Source: Thermanaerothrix sp.
Lineage (GTDB): Bacteria > Synergistota > Synergistia > Synergistales > Synergistaceae
Direction of reading: 5' to 3'
Length of the DNA stretch: 64,000 bases
Assembly: GCA_026417795.1 (NCBI GenBank)
Contig: JAOACP010000001.1
Span: 39,069-103,068 of the forward strand
In this document: piece by piece, positions 17,316 to 24,992 of the stretch
How positions within the stretch are numbered: the stretch's first letter is position 1
How the letters are laid out: each line of letters opens with the position of its first letter
The notes under the pieces: generated by a model
Database searches by the model: none
What the model was told of the DNA's origin: nothing
The model's input: only the letters and a program-made list of their open reading frames with translations
Made by a program: the position numbers and the translations under genes

Positions 17316-18051
17316 CCCCGTCACCTCCCTTTATCCTAACTGGCCCGTAGGTCCCCTTGCGCCATCGTTCAGCTATGTGCTGGAACTCGTCTTCACCTAT
17401 GGGCACGAATCGCACCAGATCCCCAGGCTTTATTAAGGTCGGCTCTTTCTCGTTGGAGGGGTCGAATAGGGGAAGGGGGGTTCTCCCTATCAGCTGCCAA
17501 CCTCCAGGGCTTTCTATGGGATATACGCCGGTCTGGCTTCCCGCTATCCCGACGCTGCCGGCGGGGATTGACTTCCTTGGGGTGGATAGCCTTGGAGTGG
17601 CAATCGATTCGTCCATCCCTCCAAGGTAGGGGAAGCCGGGAGTGAAGCCCAGCATGTAGCAATGATAGTCCCTGGAGGAATGGCGTCTTATGACCTCTTC
17701 CTTGGAAATACCCGCGTGGGATGCCACGGTTTCAAGGTCCGGTCCCATGGAGCCTCCGTATGCCACTGGTATAAGCACCAGGTCCTGTGACTTCCCTTCC
17801 TCATCTTGATCGCTTGTCAATAACCCCTCTAGCTTAAGGATGACCTTCCGATGGCTCACCGCCATGGGGTCGAAGTACACCGCCATGGAGGAATAGGCCA
17901 CAACGCAGTCTTTAATTCCGGTCATGGCTTCAAGCAGCAAAGCCTTTCTTAGCCGGTGCAGTCTTAGGTTGACGTTCCGGTCTATTCTATCCGACAGTTC
18001 CAGCAGAACCGCCCCTTCCCCGAGAGCGGAGATCTTGGGCGTCAAGTCCAA
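17299..18051 (-). CDS. pxpB: 5-oxoprolinase subunit B (KipI family)
   Basis: About 250 residues with the allophanate hydrolase subunit 1/KipI signatures SALGEGAVLLELSDRI, MLGFTPGFPYLGGM, TPRKSIPAGSVGIAG and ESPGGWQLIGRTPL. In Bacillus, KipI also inhibits the sporulation kinase KinA, but no such target is implied here. TTG 18051 is preferred: AAGGGGGG lies seven bases upstream and the product starts as in other KipI. An ATG at 18135 would add 28 residues and lies inside a hairpin. It follows the permease gene after a 118-base gap, the only gap of note in the operon. Confidence 0.93.
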   Translation of the reverse strand: MDLTPKISALGEGAVLLELSDRIDRNVNLRLHRLRKALLLEAMTGIKDCVVAYSSMAVYFDPMAVSHRKVILKLEGLLTSDQDEEGKSQDLVLIPVAYGGSMGPDLETVASHAGISKEEVIRRHSSRDYHCYMLGFTPGFPYLGGMDESIATPRLSTPRKSIPAGSVGIAGSQTGVYPIESPGGWQLIGRTPLPLFDPSNEKEPTLIKPGDLVRFVPIGEDEFQHIAERWRKGTYGPVRIKGGDGVEAAG

Positions 18052-18122
18052 TTCGCGTCCCCCCTTATGTTTCCCTTCATTCCCTTCCAGGATCTTGGAA
18101 ACTGGAGAAGGGATATCTGGAG

Positions 18123-18145
18123 GCCCCCATGACATGCATGGGGGC
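18123..18145. other. Hairpin between permease and pxpB genes
   Basis: GCCCCCATG (18123-18131) and CATGGGGGC (18137-18145) form a perfect 9-base-pair stem with a 5-base loop. On the operon (minus) strand no T-run follows, so it is not an ordinary terminator; it could be an RNA-stability or processing element that separates permease from enzyme expression. Confidence 0.5.
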
Positions 18146-18169
18146 GCTTTTAGTTTGCAGTATACCGTA

Positions 18170-19384
18170 TCACCTAAAAAGGTCAGCGATTTTGCTTAGG
18201 GAAGTGATCCCCATCCACCCCGTGAAGGCCACCATCACGTATCCGGAAAGGGTTAGCAGGGCGGGGTGTCTGTATTCTCCAATAACGTCCTTCCTGTGTG
18301 CTGCAAGGAGCATGGAGAGGAGGGATAGCGGCAGAATAAGGCCGTTCACCGCCCCTGCCAGTATAAGAAGCTTCACCGGTTTTCCTACGGTGGCGAATAT
18401 CGCCGCCGATGCGGTGATGAAGCCTATTATCCAGTAGCGCTGGTTGGACTCAACGGACTTGAAAAGGGTCTTAAGGAAAGATATGGACGTGTAGGAGGCC
18501 CCCACCACGGATGTAACCGCCGCAGACCATAGTACCACCCCAAAAAAGCGGTAGCCCAAATTGCCTGCCCCAAGCAGGAATGCGGATGCCGGGGGATTGT
18601 TGGGGTCCAACTGTTTGCCCGCAGCCACCACGCCGAGTATCGCAAGGAATAGGAGGTATCTCATAATGGCGGTTATGCCGATGGCTTTTACCGATCCCAC
18701 GCTTATCTCTTTTATGTGTTCTTGACCGGTGATCCCGGCGTCTATTATCCTATGTGCTCCAGCGAAGGTTATGTATCCTCCCACGGTGCCGCCCACGAGG
18801 GTCAGGACGGTCATCCAATCTATGGATGAAGGGAGGATCGTCTCCTTCAGGGCAAGCCCTACGGGAGGCTGTGTCTTTATTGCCACGAACAGCACCAAGG
18901 CGATCATTAGGACGCCCAGGGCCTTTGTGAAGTTGTCCATAGCTCGGCCCATTTCCTTGCTGAGGAACAGGGCTATGGCTATGGCGGCGGAGATTATGGC
19001 TCCCGGTACCATTGGTACTCCGCAGATCACGTTAAGTCCCATGGCTGCCCCCGCCACATTTCCTATGTTGAAGACAAGCCCCCCCATTGCCACGGCAAAG
19101 GCCAGGAAATAGCCTAGCCCGGGGAGCACCCGGTTTGCCACGTCTTGCCCCCTCAGACCGGATACCCCCAATATCCTCCATATGTTGAGCTGAACCACCA
19201 CATCGATGAGCACCGATGCCAGGATAGCAAAGCCAAAGGCCGCCTTAAGCTTGTCGGTGAATACCGCGGTTTGAGTTAAAAAGCCAGGTCCTATGGCGGA
19301 TGTTGCCATGAGGAACGCGGCCCCCAGCAGCACGCTGCCACTCACACCAAGGGATCTTCCGTTGCTGGTCCTATCTTTGTCCAA
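18170..19384 (-). CDS. NRAMP-related permease (YcsG-like), candidate 5-oxoproline transporter
   Basis: A 404-residue protein with about 11 hydrophobic helices and the NRAMP/APC-type fold (SAIGPGFLTQTAVFTDKLKA at TM1; GLVFNIGNVAGAAMGLN; GGTVGGYITFAGAHRI at TM6). The metal-binding DPGN of true NRAMP metal transporters is replaced by GPGF, and the TM6 MPH motif is not seen, so manganese or iron uptake is unlikely. Bacillus ycsG stands in the same gene set. A role in 5-oxoproline or related uptake is inferred from the operon. TTG 19384 is chosen because GGGAGGTG lies seven bases upstream. A sigma-54 promoter lies 40 bases before it. Confidence 0.88.
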   Translation of the reverse strand: MDKDRTSNGRSLGVSGSVLLGAAFLMATSAIGPGFLTQTAVFTDKLKAAFGFAILASVLIDVVVQLNIWRILGVSGLRGQDVANRVLPGLGYFLAFAVAMGGLVFNIGNVAGAAMGLNVICGVPMVPGAIISAAIAIALFLSKEMGRAMDNFTKALGVLMIALVLFVAIKTQPPVGLALKETILPSSIDWMTVLTLVGGTVGGYITFAGAHRIIDAGITGQEHIKEISVGSVKAIGITAIMRYLLFLAILGVVAAGKQLDPNNPPASAFLLGAGNLGYRFFGVVLWSAAVTSVVGASYTSISFLKTLFKSVESNQRYWIIGFITASAAIFATVGKPVKLLILAGAVNGLILPLSLLSMLLAAHRKDVIGEYRHPALLTLSGYVMVAFTGWMGITSLSKIADLFR

Positions 19385-19423
19385 TTTCCCCACCTCCCAC
19401 GTGATATCTTCAACACCAATACA

Positions 19424-19440
19424 TGCAAAAAAATTGCCAA
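19424..19440 (-). promoter_or_regulatory. Predicted sigma-54 (-24/-12) promoter of the oxoproline operon
   Basis: On the minus strand the sequence TTGGCAATTTTTTTGCA has the invariant GG and GC separated by exactly ten bases, and matches TTGGCA...TTGCA of the -24/-12 consensus. The predicted start site is near 19413, about 29 bases before the permease TTG at 19384, leaving room for its GGGAGGTG site. Confidence 0.75.
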
Positions 19441-19470
19441 AGACCCATCCTTCGGAAGCTTTGAAAACAT

Positions 19471-19548
19471 CGAAAAATAAAACGCAACCCCCTTTCGGGA
19501 GTGTGCGTGGTCCGCACGGCACTGTGCGGACCATAGGGTGGTTGCGTT
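19471..19548 (-). terminator. Forked terminator after the sigma-54 gene
   Basis: On the minus strand AACGCAACC (19548-19540) pairs with GGTTGCGTT (19489-19481), followed by TTATTTTT. A second perfect stem lies inside (19508-19533) and a small one beside it, giving a forked structure. It lies 50 bases after the rpoN stop and probably ends that operon. Confidence 0.75.
19508..19533. promoter_or_regulatory. Palindrome, candidate enhancer site for the NtrC-type activator
   Basis: TGGTCCGCAC, a 6-base spacer and GTGCGGACCA form a perfect 10+10 inverted repeat. Its centre is about 107 bases upstream of the predicted sigma-54 start site near 19413, a normal distance for an enhancer. It is nested in the rpoN terminator, so one segment may serve both roles. 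Binding is inferred. Confidence 0.55.
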
Positions 19549-19597
19549 AGCCTTGCTGCCTTAGTAGGCGCAATATCTGGTGTGTTTATGAAGTAAT

Positions 19598-20749
19598 TTA
19601 TCGGGTAGGGCGGCGGTTCCTGTGATAGGTCAAGGTTCGTCGGGGTATGCCAAGATTCCTTGATATCTCAAGATCTGATAACCCCATAGACTTTCCCCTT
19701 GATATTTCAATGCTTAAGCGATGTATGGACAGATTGGGGTTTGCCCTAAGTGGTTTGGAGAGAAGACTGCTTAATCTTACTGTACCGGCTTTGGTTACAG
19801 CATAAGTTCCCCTAACGCATCTGGAGATGGTGGATGGGGATAAGCGGGTTATCTTAGCCAGGTCTGTTTCCGTTAGTGGTTCCAGATGTTGGGACTTGCC
19901 GGACAGGAAGTTTCGCTGGGTCATGGTTACAGCAAGACCGATTGCAGCTAAGGTTCGATACCGTGCCGAGAGCCTGATCAGGATGGAGCGAAGTTTTCCC
20001 CTATTGGTTAATGGGCCAGTTAAGGATATGGAGGGAATGTTTTCCCTTAATAGTTTGAACGAAACCCCTTCTTCACAGGGAGTCATGGATATCTCCGGCC
20101 TAACCGGTGTAGAGGCGGTCCCAAGGGGGAACGGATCAAGCTTCCGAAGGCTCATCATGGCACTCTTTATCCTATCAAGATCCCACCCGGTGGCTTTGGA
20201 TATGAGATCCAGCCTTGATGATTCAAGTTCTCGATGAAAATCCTTGAGCAACCTGGCTCCATCGGAGCCATCCAGAGAAAGACGTCTTAGCTGTATTAAA
20301 AGGTAGTCCCTTAGATCCTGTGCAAATATCCCAGGAGGGTCTAGTTGATCCTGGATCTCCTTGAGGGCTTCTAAGAAACGGTCCAGAGGGATGCCGAGGC
20401 TGGAAGCGCATTCCAGGGGGGAACCGTTCAAGTACCCCTTGGGGCCCAGCAGGCATACCCAGTCCAAAGGGGTTGTGCCCTTCGGGAGGTCCTTTATGAG
20501 GCTCAGCTGGAACTCTATCTCTCTTATCTCATCCAACGGTTCTTCCCAGATGTTTTCCTCCATCGGCAGCTCCAACCGCCCATGGGGACGCTTAACTATT
20601 ACCGATGGAAGATCCTCACAAGCTTTATGCAGCTCTTCCACCAGCTCGTCAGGGGAGAGGAAAAGCCAGTTCCCGCCTCTTAGCAGATATGGTTTAGCTC
20701 CTATCCCCACGTTGGGGTTGTTGGAGAGCCTTATCTCAAGAAAGGCCAT
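19598..20749 (-). CDS. rpoN: RNA polymerase sigma-54 factor, divergent N terminus
   Basis: A 383-residue protein, shorter than the usual 430-490. The core-binding and DNA-binding regions are recognisable: LTETDLAKITRLSPSTISRC followed by GTYAVTKAGTVRLSSLLS, and the RpoN box as IPRRTLTYHR (368-377; consensus ARRTVAKYR). Region I keeps a LEIRLS start and an LSPDELVEELHKA helix, but the glutamine-rich MTPQLQQ core is absent and an acidic region II is nearly missing. ATG 20749 overlaps the activator gene by 14 bases. It is the last gene of the symporter-kinase-activator operon; sigma-54 inside such an operon is unusual. Confidence 0.92.
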   Translation of the reverse strand: MAFLEIRLSNNPNVGIGAKPYLLRGGNWLFLSPDELVEELHKACEDLPSVIVKRPHGRLELPMEENIWEEPLDEIREIEFQLSLIKDLPKGTTPLDWVCLLGPKGYLNGSPLECASSLGIPLDRFLEALKEIQDQLDPPGIFAQDLRDYLLIQLRRLSLDGSDGARLLKDFHRELESSRLDLISKATGWDLDRIKSAMMSLRKLDPFPLGTASTPVRPEISMTPCEEGVSFKLLRENIPSISLTGPLTNRGKLRSILIRLSARYRTLAAIGLAVTMTQRNFLSGKSQHLEPLTETDLAKITRLSPSTISRCVRGTYAVTKAGTVRLSSLLSKPLRANPNLSIHRLSIEISRGKSMGLSDLEISRNLGIPRRTLTYHRNRRPTR

Positions 20750-22079
20750 GGCGCTGAAGCCGCCTTAATAAGGAGAACCTTGATATGCCTAGCTCTTTTG
20801 CCGCTTGGGTCTTGTTGTTTCCACATCTTTCCAGGGCCTCAATGATCAATTCAAGTTCCCTGTTGGCCAGCTTTGCGTCCAGGGAGTTGGTAACGGACAC
20901 TTCTTCCTCCTGGGGGAGGGTTAACATTTCCTCCGGCAAGTCCTTCAATGATATTACGTGGGATTCTGGGTCAGAGAGTATGACCAACCTCTCGATCAAG
21001 TTCTTAAGTTCCCTTACGTTGCCGGGCCAAGGGTAGTTTAGGAAGAGATCCTCCACCTCAGGGGAAAGGTCCTTAGGCGGCCGTCCTCTCTTTATGGAGA
21101 AGGTCCTTAGGAAGAACTCTGCCAGTTCTATCACATCGGATCCCCGCTCCCTTAATGGCGGGATCTTGATTGGTATCGTGGATATCCTGTACAAGAGGTC
21201 TTTCCTGAAGAGACCCTGGGTGGACATTCCCTTAAGGTCCTTGTGGGTGGCGCATACCAAGTTCAGGGATACTTCCCTTTCCACTGTATCACCGAGCCGC
21301 CTAAAACGCCTGCTGTCAAGAAAGCGGAGCAGTTTAGACTGAAGGGGCAGAGGAAGATCTCCTATCTCATCCAGCATGACGGTACCGCCATGGCCTATCT
21401 CCAGCAGTCCATTTTTGTCATCCGTAGCGCCAGTGTAAGCTCCTCTTTTATAGCCGAATAGTTCCGCCTCAAGCAGGCTTTCGGGTATGGCTCCACAGTT
21501 TATCGCCACGAAGCTGCCTCCGGGCGAGGTTGCCTCGTGAATCATCCTGGCGATGACCTCCTTGCCGGTGCCGCTCTCACCGGTAAGCAGTATGTTGATA
21601 TCCCTTTGTCCCTTAAGCCGGTTTACAGTGTCTCTAAGCCTCGCCATGGGGACAGAAGAGCCTATAAGCTGGGTGCTTCCCATGGCGGCACCGCGGGCGG
21701 CCATATCTACGGAGTAACGGCGTATGGCTCGTTGGACCATTTTTCTTAATATCTCCAGGGAGAATGGTTTGTCGATGTAGTCAAAAGCCCCGTTCCTTAT
21801 GGCCTTGACTATAAGGGGGCTTTCCCCGTACGCAGTCATGAGTATTATCCTCACGTGGGGCAGGGCGGATGATATGTTGGGTATTGCGTCTGCTCCAAGG
21901 CCATCCGGAAGCTTGTGGTCAAGGATTATGAGCTGCGGAGGTTGATGCGGTGACCTCGCGGATTGCAGGAGGGATTTCAACGTGCCGAAGGTGAGGACCC
22001 GATGACCGTCCTTCTCAAAAGCCCTTCTGAGCCCCTCCGCAAGGGCCCTCTCATCCTCCGCTATCCATATGTCCGCCAT
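20736..22079 (-). CDS. NtrC-family sigma-54-dependent response regulator
   Basis: A 447-residue three-domain activator: receiver domain with phosphoacceptor Asp54 (IILDHKLPDG), AAA+ domain with Walker A GESGTGKE (167-174) and the sigma-54 contact loop GAYTGA (213-218, a Phe to Tyr variant of GAFTGA), and a C-terminal Fis-type helix-turn-helix (NKTQAAKELGISRFSLLRRL). Phosphorylation by the kinase at 22061-23356 should cause oligomerisation on DNA and open sigma-54 promoters. The gene overlaps both neighbours (19 and 14 bases). Its most obvious target in the window is the promoter at 19424-19440. Confidence 0.96.
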   Translation of the reverse strand: MADIWIAEDERALAEGLRRAFEKDGHRVLTFGTLKSLLQSARSPHQPPQLIILDHKLPDGLGADAIPNISSALPHVRIILMTAYGESPLIVKAIRNGAFDYIDKPFSLEILRKMVQRAIRRYSVDMAARGAAMGSTQLIGSSVPMARLRDTVNRLKGQRDINILLTGESGTGKEVIARMIHEATSPGGSFVAINCGAIPESLLEAELFGYKRGAYTGATDDKNGLLEIGHGGTVMLDEIGDLPLPLQSKLLRFLDSRRFRRLGDTVEREVSLNLVCATHKDLKGMSTQGLFRKDLLYRISTIPIKIPPLRERGSDVIELAEFFLRTFSIKRGRPPKDLSPEVEDLFLNYPWPGNVRELKNLIERLVILSDPESHVISLKDLPEEMLTLPQEEEVSVTNSLDAKLANRELELIIEALERCGNNKTQAAKELGISRFSLLRRLQRHGLS

Positions 22080-23356
22080 GATAACTGGGCCTCCTCTTGG
22101 TTTGAAGATGTTCCTTGGTTTGGTGTGTTTAGTGATATTTTAAAGCTGGTAACCCCATTACATACTGAAAATGATATATGTCCTCCCATTTCTTCCACCA
22201 GCTTTTTTGCTATGGCCAGCCCTAATCCGGTGCCGTTGGGTTTTGTGGTTACGAAGGGTTCGAATATACGGTCTGCCATGTGGCATGGTATCGGCTCTCC
22301 CGTGTCATCCACGCCTATTATCAGTCTCTCCCCTTCCATTTGAGTCCAGATTACCAGCCTGCCTCCGTCAGGCATGGCCTCAACCCCGTTTGAGATGAGG
22401 TTTAAAAGCACCTGCCGCAGTTTGCCCGGATCTGCCTCCACCAACTGGTTTGGGTTTTCAATCCGAGTTTCAAGATGAATTGTCCCAGAAGTGGCTATGG
22501 ACCTCATCATGTGAGTGGCCCAGGATATCACTTGACCGATAGGAAGGTGCTCCATCTTACCCCTGTGGGTTCTTGCGAAAATCAGGAATCGCTCCACAGT
22601 GTCAGAAATCCTGTTAAGTTCCCCTGCTAAGAATTCGAGGTTTTCCACGGCCTCCTTCGGCAAGCGATCCTGCATCTCCATGAGCAGCTCCACGTGTATT
22701 TTCATTGCGGCCAAGGGATTTCGCACCTCATGGGCTACTCCTGATACCATCTCTCCCATCGATACCAGTCTATCCATGCGGCTTATTTGGGATTGAAGCC
22801 TTTGCCACTCTTGCAACTGAAGGGCCATCCTGTTGAATGACCTTATAAGGGTTTCCAGCTCGTATATGAAAGTCCCTTTTATCGGGGCTTCGGTCTGGTG
22901 GTCTCCTCGGGCGATGGCCTCCATAGCCCAGGAGAGTCGCCTTATGGGGTATGTAATCATGTAAGCTAAGACTATTGCCAGCTCCAGGGAAACTAACAGG
23001 GCTATTATGCCCCAAACCAAGATGATCCTGTTTTCTTCCACCACCTTGCCCATTATTTCAGATCGGTTCAGGCGGAGCCTTATCGCTCCACCATCCCTGG
23101 ACCTTAGCACGATATCCCCTTGGGAGGATGGGATTAAAGTTGGGGCAAGTCGCTGAATCACCCTTTCAGTTTCGTTAAAATATAGGTTCCGGGTTATTTC
23201 GCCGGCGAGGCGAGCGTCGTCAAGGGCTCTTTTTATCTCCATCTCCAGGCTGGTTTTAATTTGCAGGGCAAGCAAGGTTCCTGCTACGCCCACCACTGCT
23301 ATGGTAACGATGGCCTTTAAGACGGTCTCCAGGGAGGGTTTGTTGGCTGTTTTCAT
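22061..23356 (-). CDS. Sensor histidine kinase (HAMP, HisKA, HATPase)
   Basis: A 431-residue membrane kinase. TM1 lies near residues 13-32, then an outside domain of only about 70 residues, TM2 near 108-130, a HAMP linker (TYPIRRLSWAMEAIARGD), a coiled region, the HisKA H box GVAHEVRNPLAAMKIH, the N box (RQVLLNLISNGVEAMP) and G boxes (VDDTGEPI, GTGLGLAIAKKL). ATG 23356 overlaps the symporter stop (ATGA), so kinase and transporter are translationally coupled. With so small a sensor region it may sense through the symporter; this is inference. Partner: the NtrC-type regulator. Confidence 0.95.
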   Translation of the reverse strand: MKTANKPSLETVLKAIVTIAVVGVAGTLLALQIKTSLEMEIKRALDDARLAGEITRNLYFNETERVIQRLAPTLIPSSQGDIVLRSRDGGAIRLRLNRSEIMGKVVEENRIILVWGIIALLVSLELAIVLAYMITYPIRRLSWAMEAIARGDHQTEAPIKGTFIYELETLIRSFNRMALQLQEWQRLQSQISRMDRLVSMGEMVSGVAHEVRNPLAAMKIHVELLMEMQDRLPKEAVENLEFLAGELNRISDTVERFLIFARTHRGKMEHLPIGQVISWATHMMRSIATSGTIHLETRIENPNQLVEADPGKLRQVLLNLISNGVEAMPDGGRLVIWTQMEGERLIIGVDDTGEPIPCHMADRIFEPFVTTKPNGTGLGLAIAKKLVEEMGGHISFSVCNGVTSFKISLNTPNQGTSSNQEEAQLSWRTYG

Positions 23357-24759
23357 CTTATCCGCATCTCTTTCCATGGAATTATTGCGATTCCTTGGAA
23401 TCCCAGGGTCAGGAGCATGCTTACTTCCGGCGGTATCCTTAACCCGCAAAGGGCTGTGTGAATGAGCAAAGACCAGCCAAGGATGGCGAAGGACATCCTA
23501 TGCCGTAGCCTCCTTGGAAGGTATATGGGGGTTAGGAAGAAAACAGCCACGAAGGTCCAGCTTAGGCGGCCCACGAACATTATGTCGTAGTTAGGGATAT
23601 GGCTTATAAGAAGCGCCACTGTGGCGATGAGAAGTATAGCCCCGCGATTTAATAGCATCCAGTGGTCGTGTCGGGTTTCTTTGGTGTGGGTTAAGCGTAC
23701 GTTGTCTTTCCCAAGCCCTCCAATGTCGTAACATACGGCGGATGCCGCGAGCAGTAGCTGAGAGTTGGCGGTGCTGACCGCTGCCGCCATCACCGATACG
23801 AAGAAAAGGCCTGCAGCCCAGCTGGGACATTGGGAACTCAACAGCCGAAGTAGCCCCTCTGGATGGGCGCCATGAAATACGTTGGAAGGAATTGATGAAA
23901 AGATGAGGGCCATGGAGGACAACAGCAGGTATACCAAGCCTATCAGCACAGGGGATATGGAAAGCATTGCGAACGCATCCCTCTCTTTCCTGCAAGCCAT
24001 GATCCTTATCCCGTATTGGGGGTTTGCTGCGACCCCAAGACCCCAGGCTAGTGCGGAGCTGATTACCTGAAGGGATTCAGTGGGAGATTCCCATACGTTG
24101 AGTTTGCTCGGTGAGGAAGCAGAGATTTCCCTTATGGCATGCCAAAACGGTTTTAGGTTTACGTTTAACTCAATTGCAGCCACCAAAACTCCCACGATGA
24201 TTACCAGCAGGTTCAATGCGTCACTCTTGACAACCGATTGGTATCCTCCGAAGGTGGTGTAAAGTACGAATAGGTACACCAGGGCGGTGGAGCTGAACCC
24301 GTATGGTATCCCCAGCATGTGGGAGGCCACCAGCCCAAATGCCTTGAACTGTATTGCTATGTATGGCACGTATGATGCGAGCAACACCGCGCCGCCAAGC
24401 TTTACTAGCCTGTTGTCTTCGTAAAACTTGCCCACGAATTCCGGCACGCTTACGCTTCTTGACGCCCTTAGCCTTAGGACCGCAAAGGGCATTGGTATTA
24501 ACCCCAACAGCCAGCCGTTTACGGATCCTGCGAAAGCCACCATCCCGTCGTGTATCATCCAGGTGGTGAAGCCAATGATGGATGCGGCGCTTAGCCAGGT
24601 GGCGCAAAAGGTCATGGTGCTGAATAGGACACCCGTGTCCCTCCCGCCAAGGTAGAACCTTCTAATGCTGTCCCGCCATGGGAAGGTTTGTCCTGTTAGG
24701 AGTATTATGGCCAGGGTGTACCCGCTGAAGGCAATTAGGTTTACGGCTAACGATGGCAT
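23353..24759 (-). CDS. Sodium:solute symporter
   Basis: A 468-residue SSS-family transporter with 12-13 hydrophobic helices. Family segments include FYLGGRDTGVLFSTMTFCAT, the sodium-site region ATWLSAASIIGFTTWMI, GGYQSVVKSDALN (the SSS signature area) and VMAAAVSTANSQLLLAASAV. The substrate is unknown; sugar, proline, pantothenate and carboxylate carriers share this fold. Downstream coupling to a kinase suggests a transporter whose substrate controls the regulon, possibly 5-oxoproline or a related acid. ATG 24759 overlaps the stop of a 33-residue membrane peptide gene by 13 bases. Confidence 0.93.
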   Translation of the reverse strand: MPSLAVNLIAFSGYTLAIILLTGQTFPWRDSIRRFYLGGRDTGVLFSTMTFCATWLSAASIIGFTTWMIHDGMVAFAGSVNGWLLGLIPMPFAVLRLRASRSVSVPEFVGKFYEDNRLVKLGGAVLLASYVPYIAIQFKAFGLVASHMLGIPYGFSSTALVYLFVLYTTFGGYQSVVKSDALNLLVIIVGVLVAAIELNVNLKPFWHAIREISASSPSKLNVWESPTESLQVISSALAWGLGVAANPQYGIRIMACRKERDAFAMLSISPVLIGLVYLLLSSMALIFSSIPSNVFHGAHPEGLLRLLSSQCPSWAAGLFFVSVMAAAVSTANSQLLLAASAVCYDIGGLGKDNVRLTHTKETRHDHWMLLNRGAILLIATVALLISHIPNYDIMFVGRLSWTFVAVFFLTPIYLPRRLRHRMSFAILGWSLLIHTALCGLRIPPEVSMLLTLGFQGIAIIPWKEMRIR

Positions 24760-24848
24760 CTTGTCTTTTGCCTGTACCTTATTAGAATGGCGCTCAAACT
24801 GAACGGGAGCACCAGAAGGATGGAGAACACTAAAAGGTTTGCCCGCAT
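24747..24848 (-). CDS. Tiny single-helix protein, symporter accessory candidate (33 aa)
   Basis: MRANLLVFSILLVLPFSLSA followed by ILIRYRQKTRCHR: one hydrophobic helix and a basic tail. AAGGGGGC stands about nine bases upstream of the ATG, and the end overlaps the symporter start by 13 bases, so it is very probably translated and coupled to it. It resembles, in size and position, the small accessory proteins known for some SSS symporters. It is the first gene after a near-consensus promoter. Function is inferred from position. Confidence 0.75.
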   Translation of the reverse strand: MRANLLVFSILLVLPFSLSAILIRYRQKTRCHR

Positions 24849-24897
24849 TTTTTTTTACGCCCCCTTCCGTTGAGATCCCACGCAGATAAGATTTTAG

Positions 24898-24926
24898 GTA
24901 TAATTGACGATGTCAGTAATTGTCAA
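24898..24926 (-). promoter_or_regulatory. Sigma-70 promoter of the symporter-kinase-activator-rpoN operon
   Basis: On the minus strand TTGACA, a 17-base spacer and TTATAC, ending 50 bases before the accessory gene start. The -35 is perfect and the -10 has two mismatches to TATAAT. Confidence 0.75.
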
Positions 24927-24992
24927 ATGACGTAGTCTTCTCCCTGCGAGGTAGAAGACAGCGGTCTTTAATCTAAACGGGAGGTGTGGATC

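Noticed and set aside
24357..24371. TGGCACG-N4-ATGC resembling a sigma-54 site on the plus strand
   Set aside because: It is inside and antisense to the symporter gene, with no downstream plus-strand gene; probably chance.
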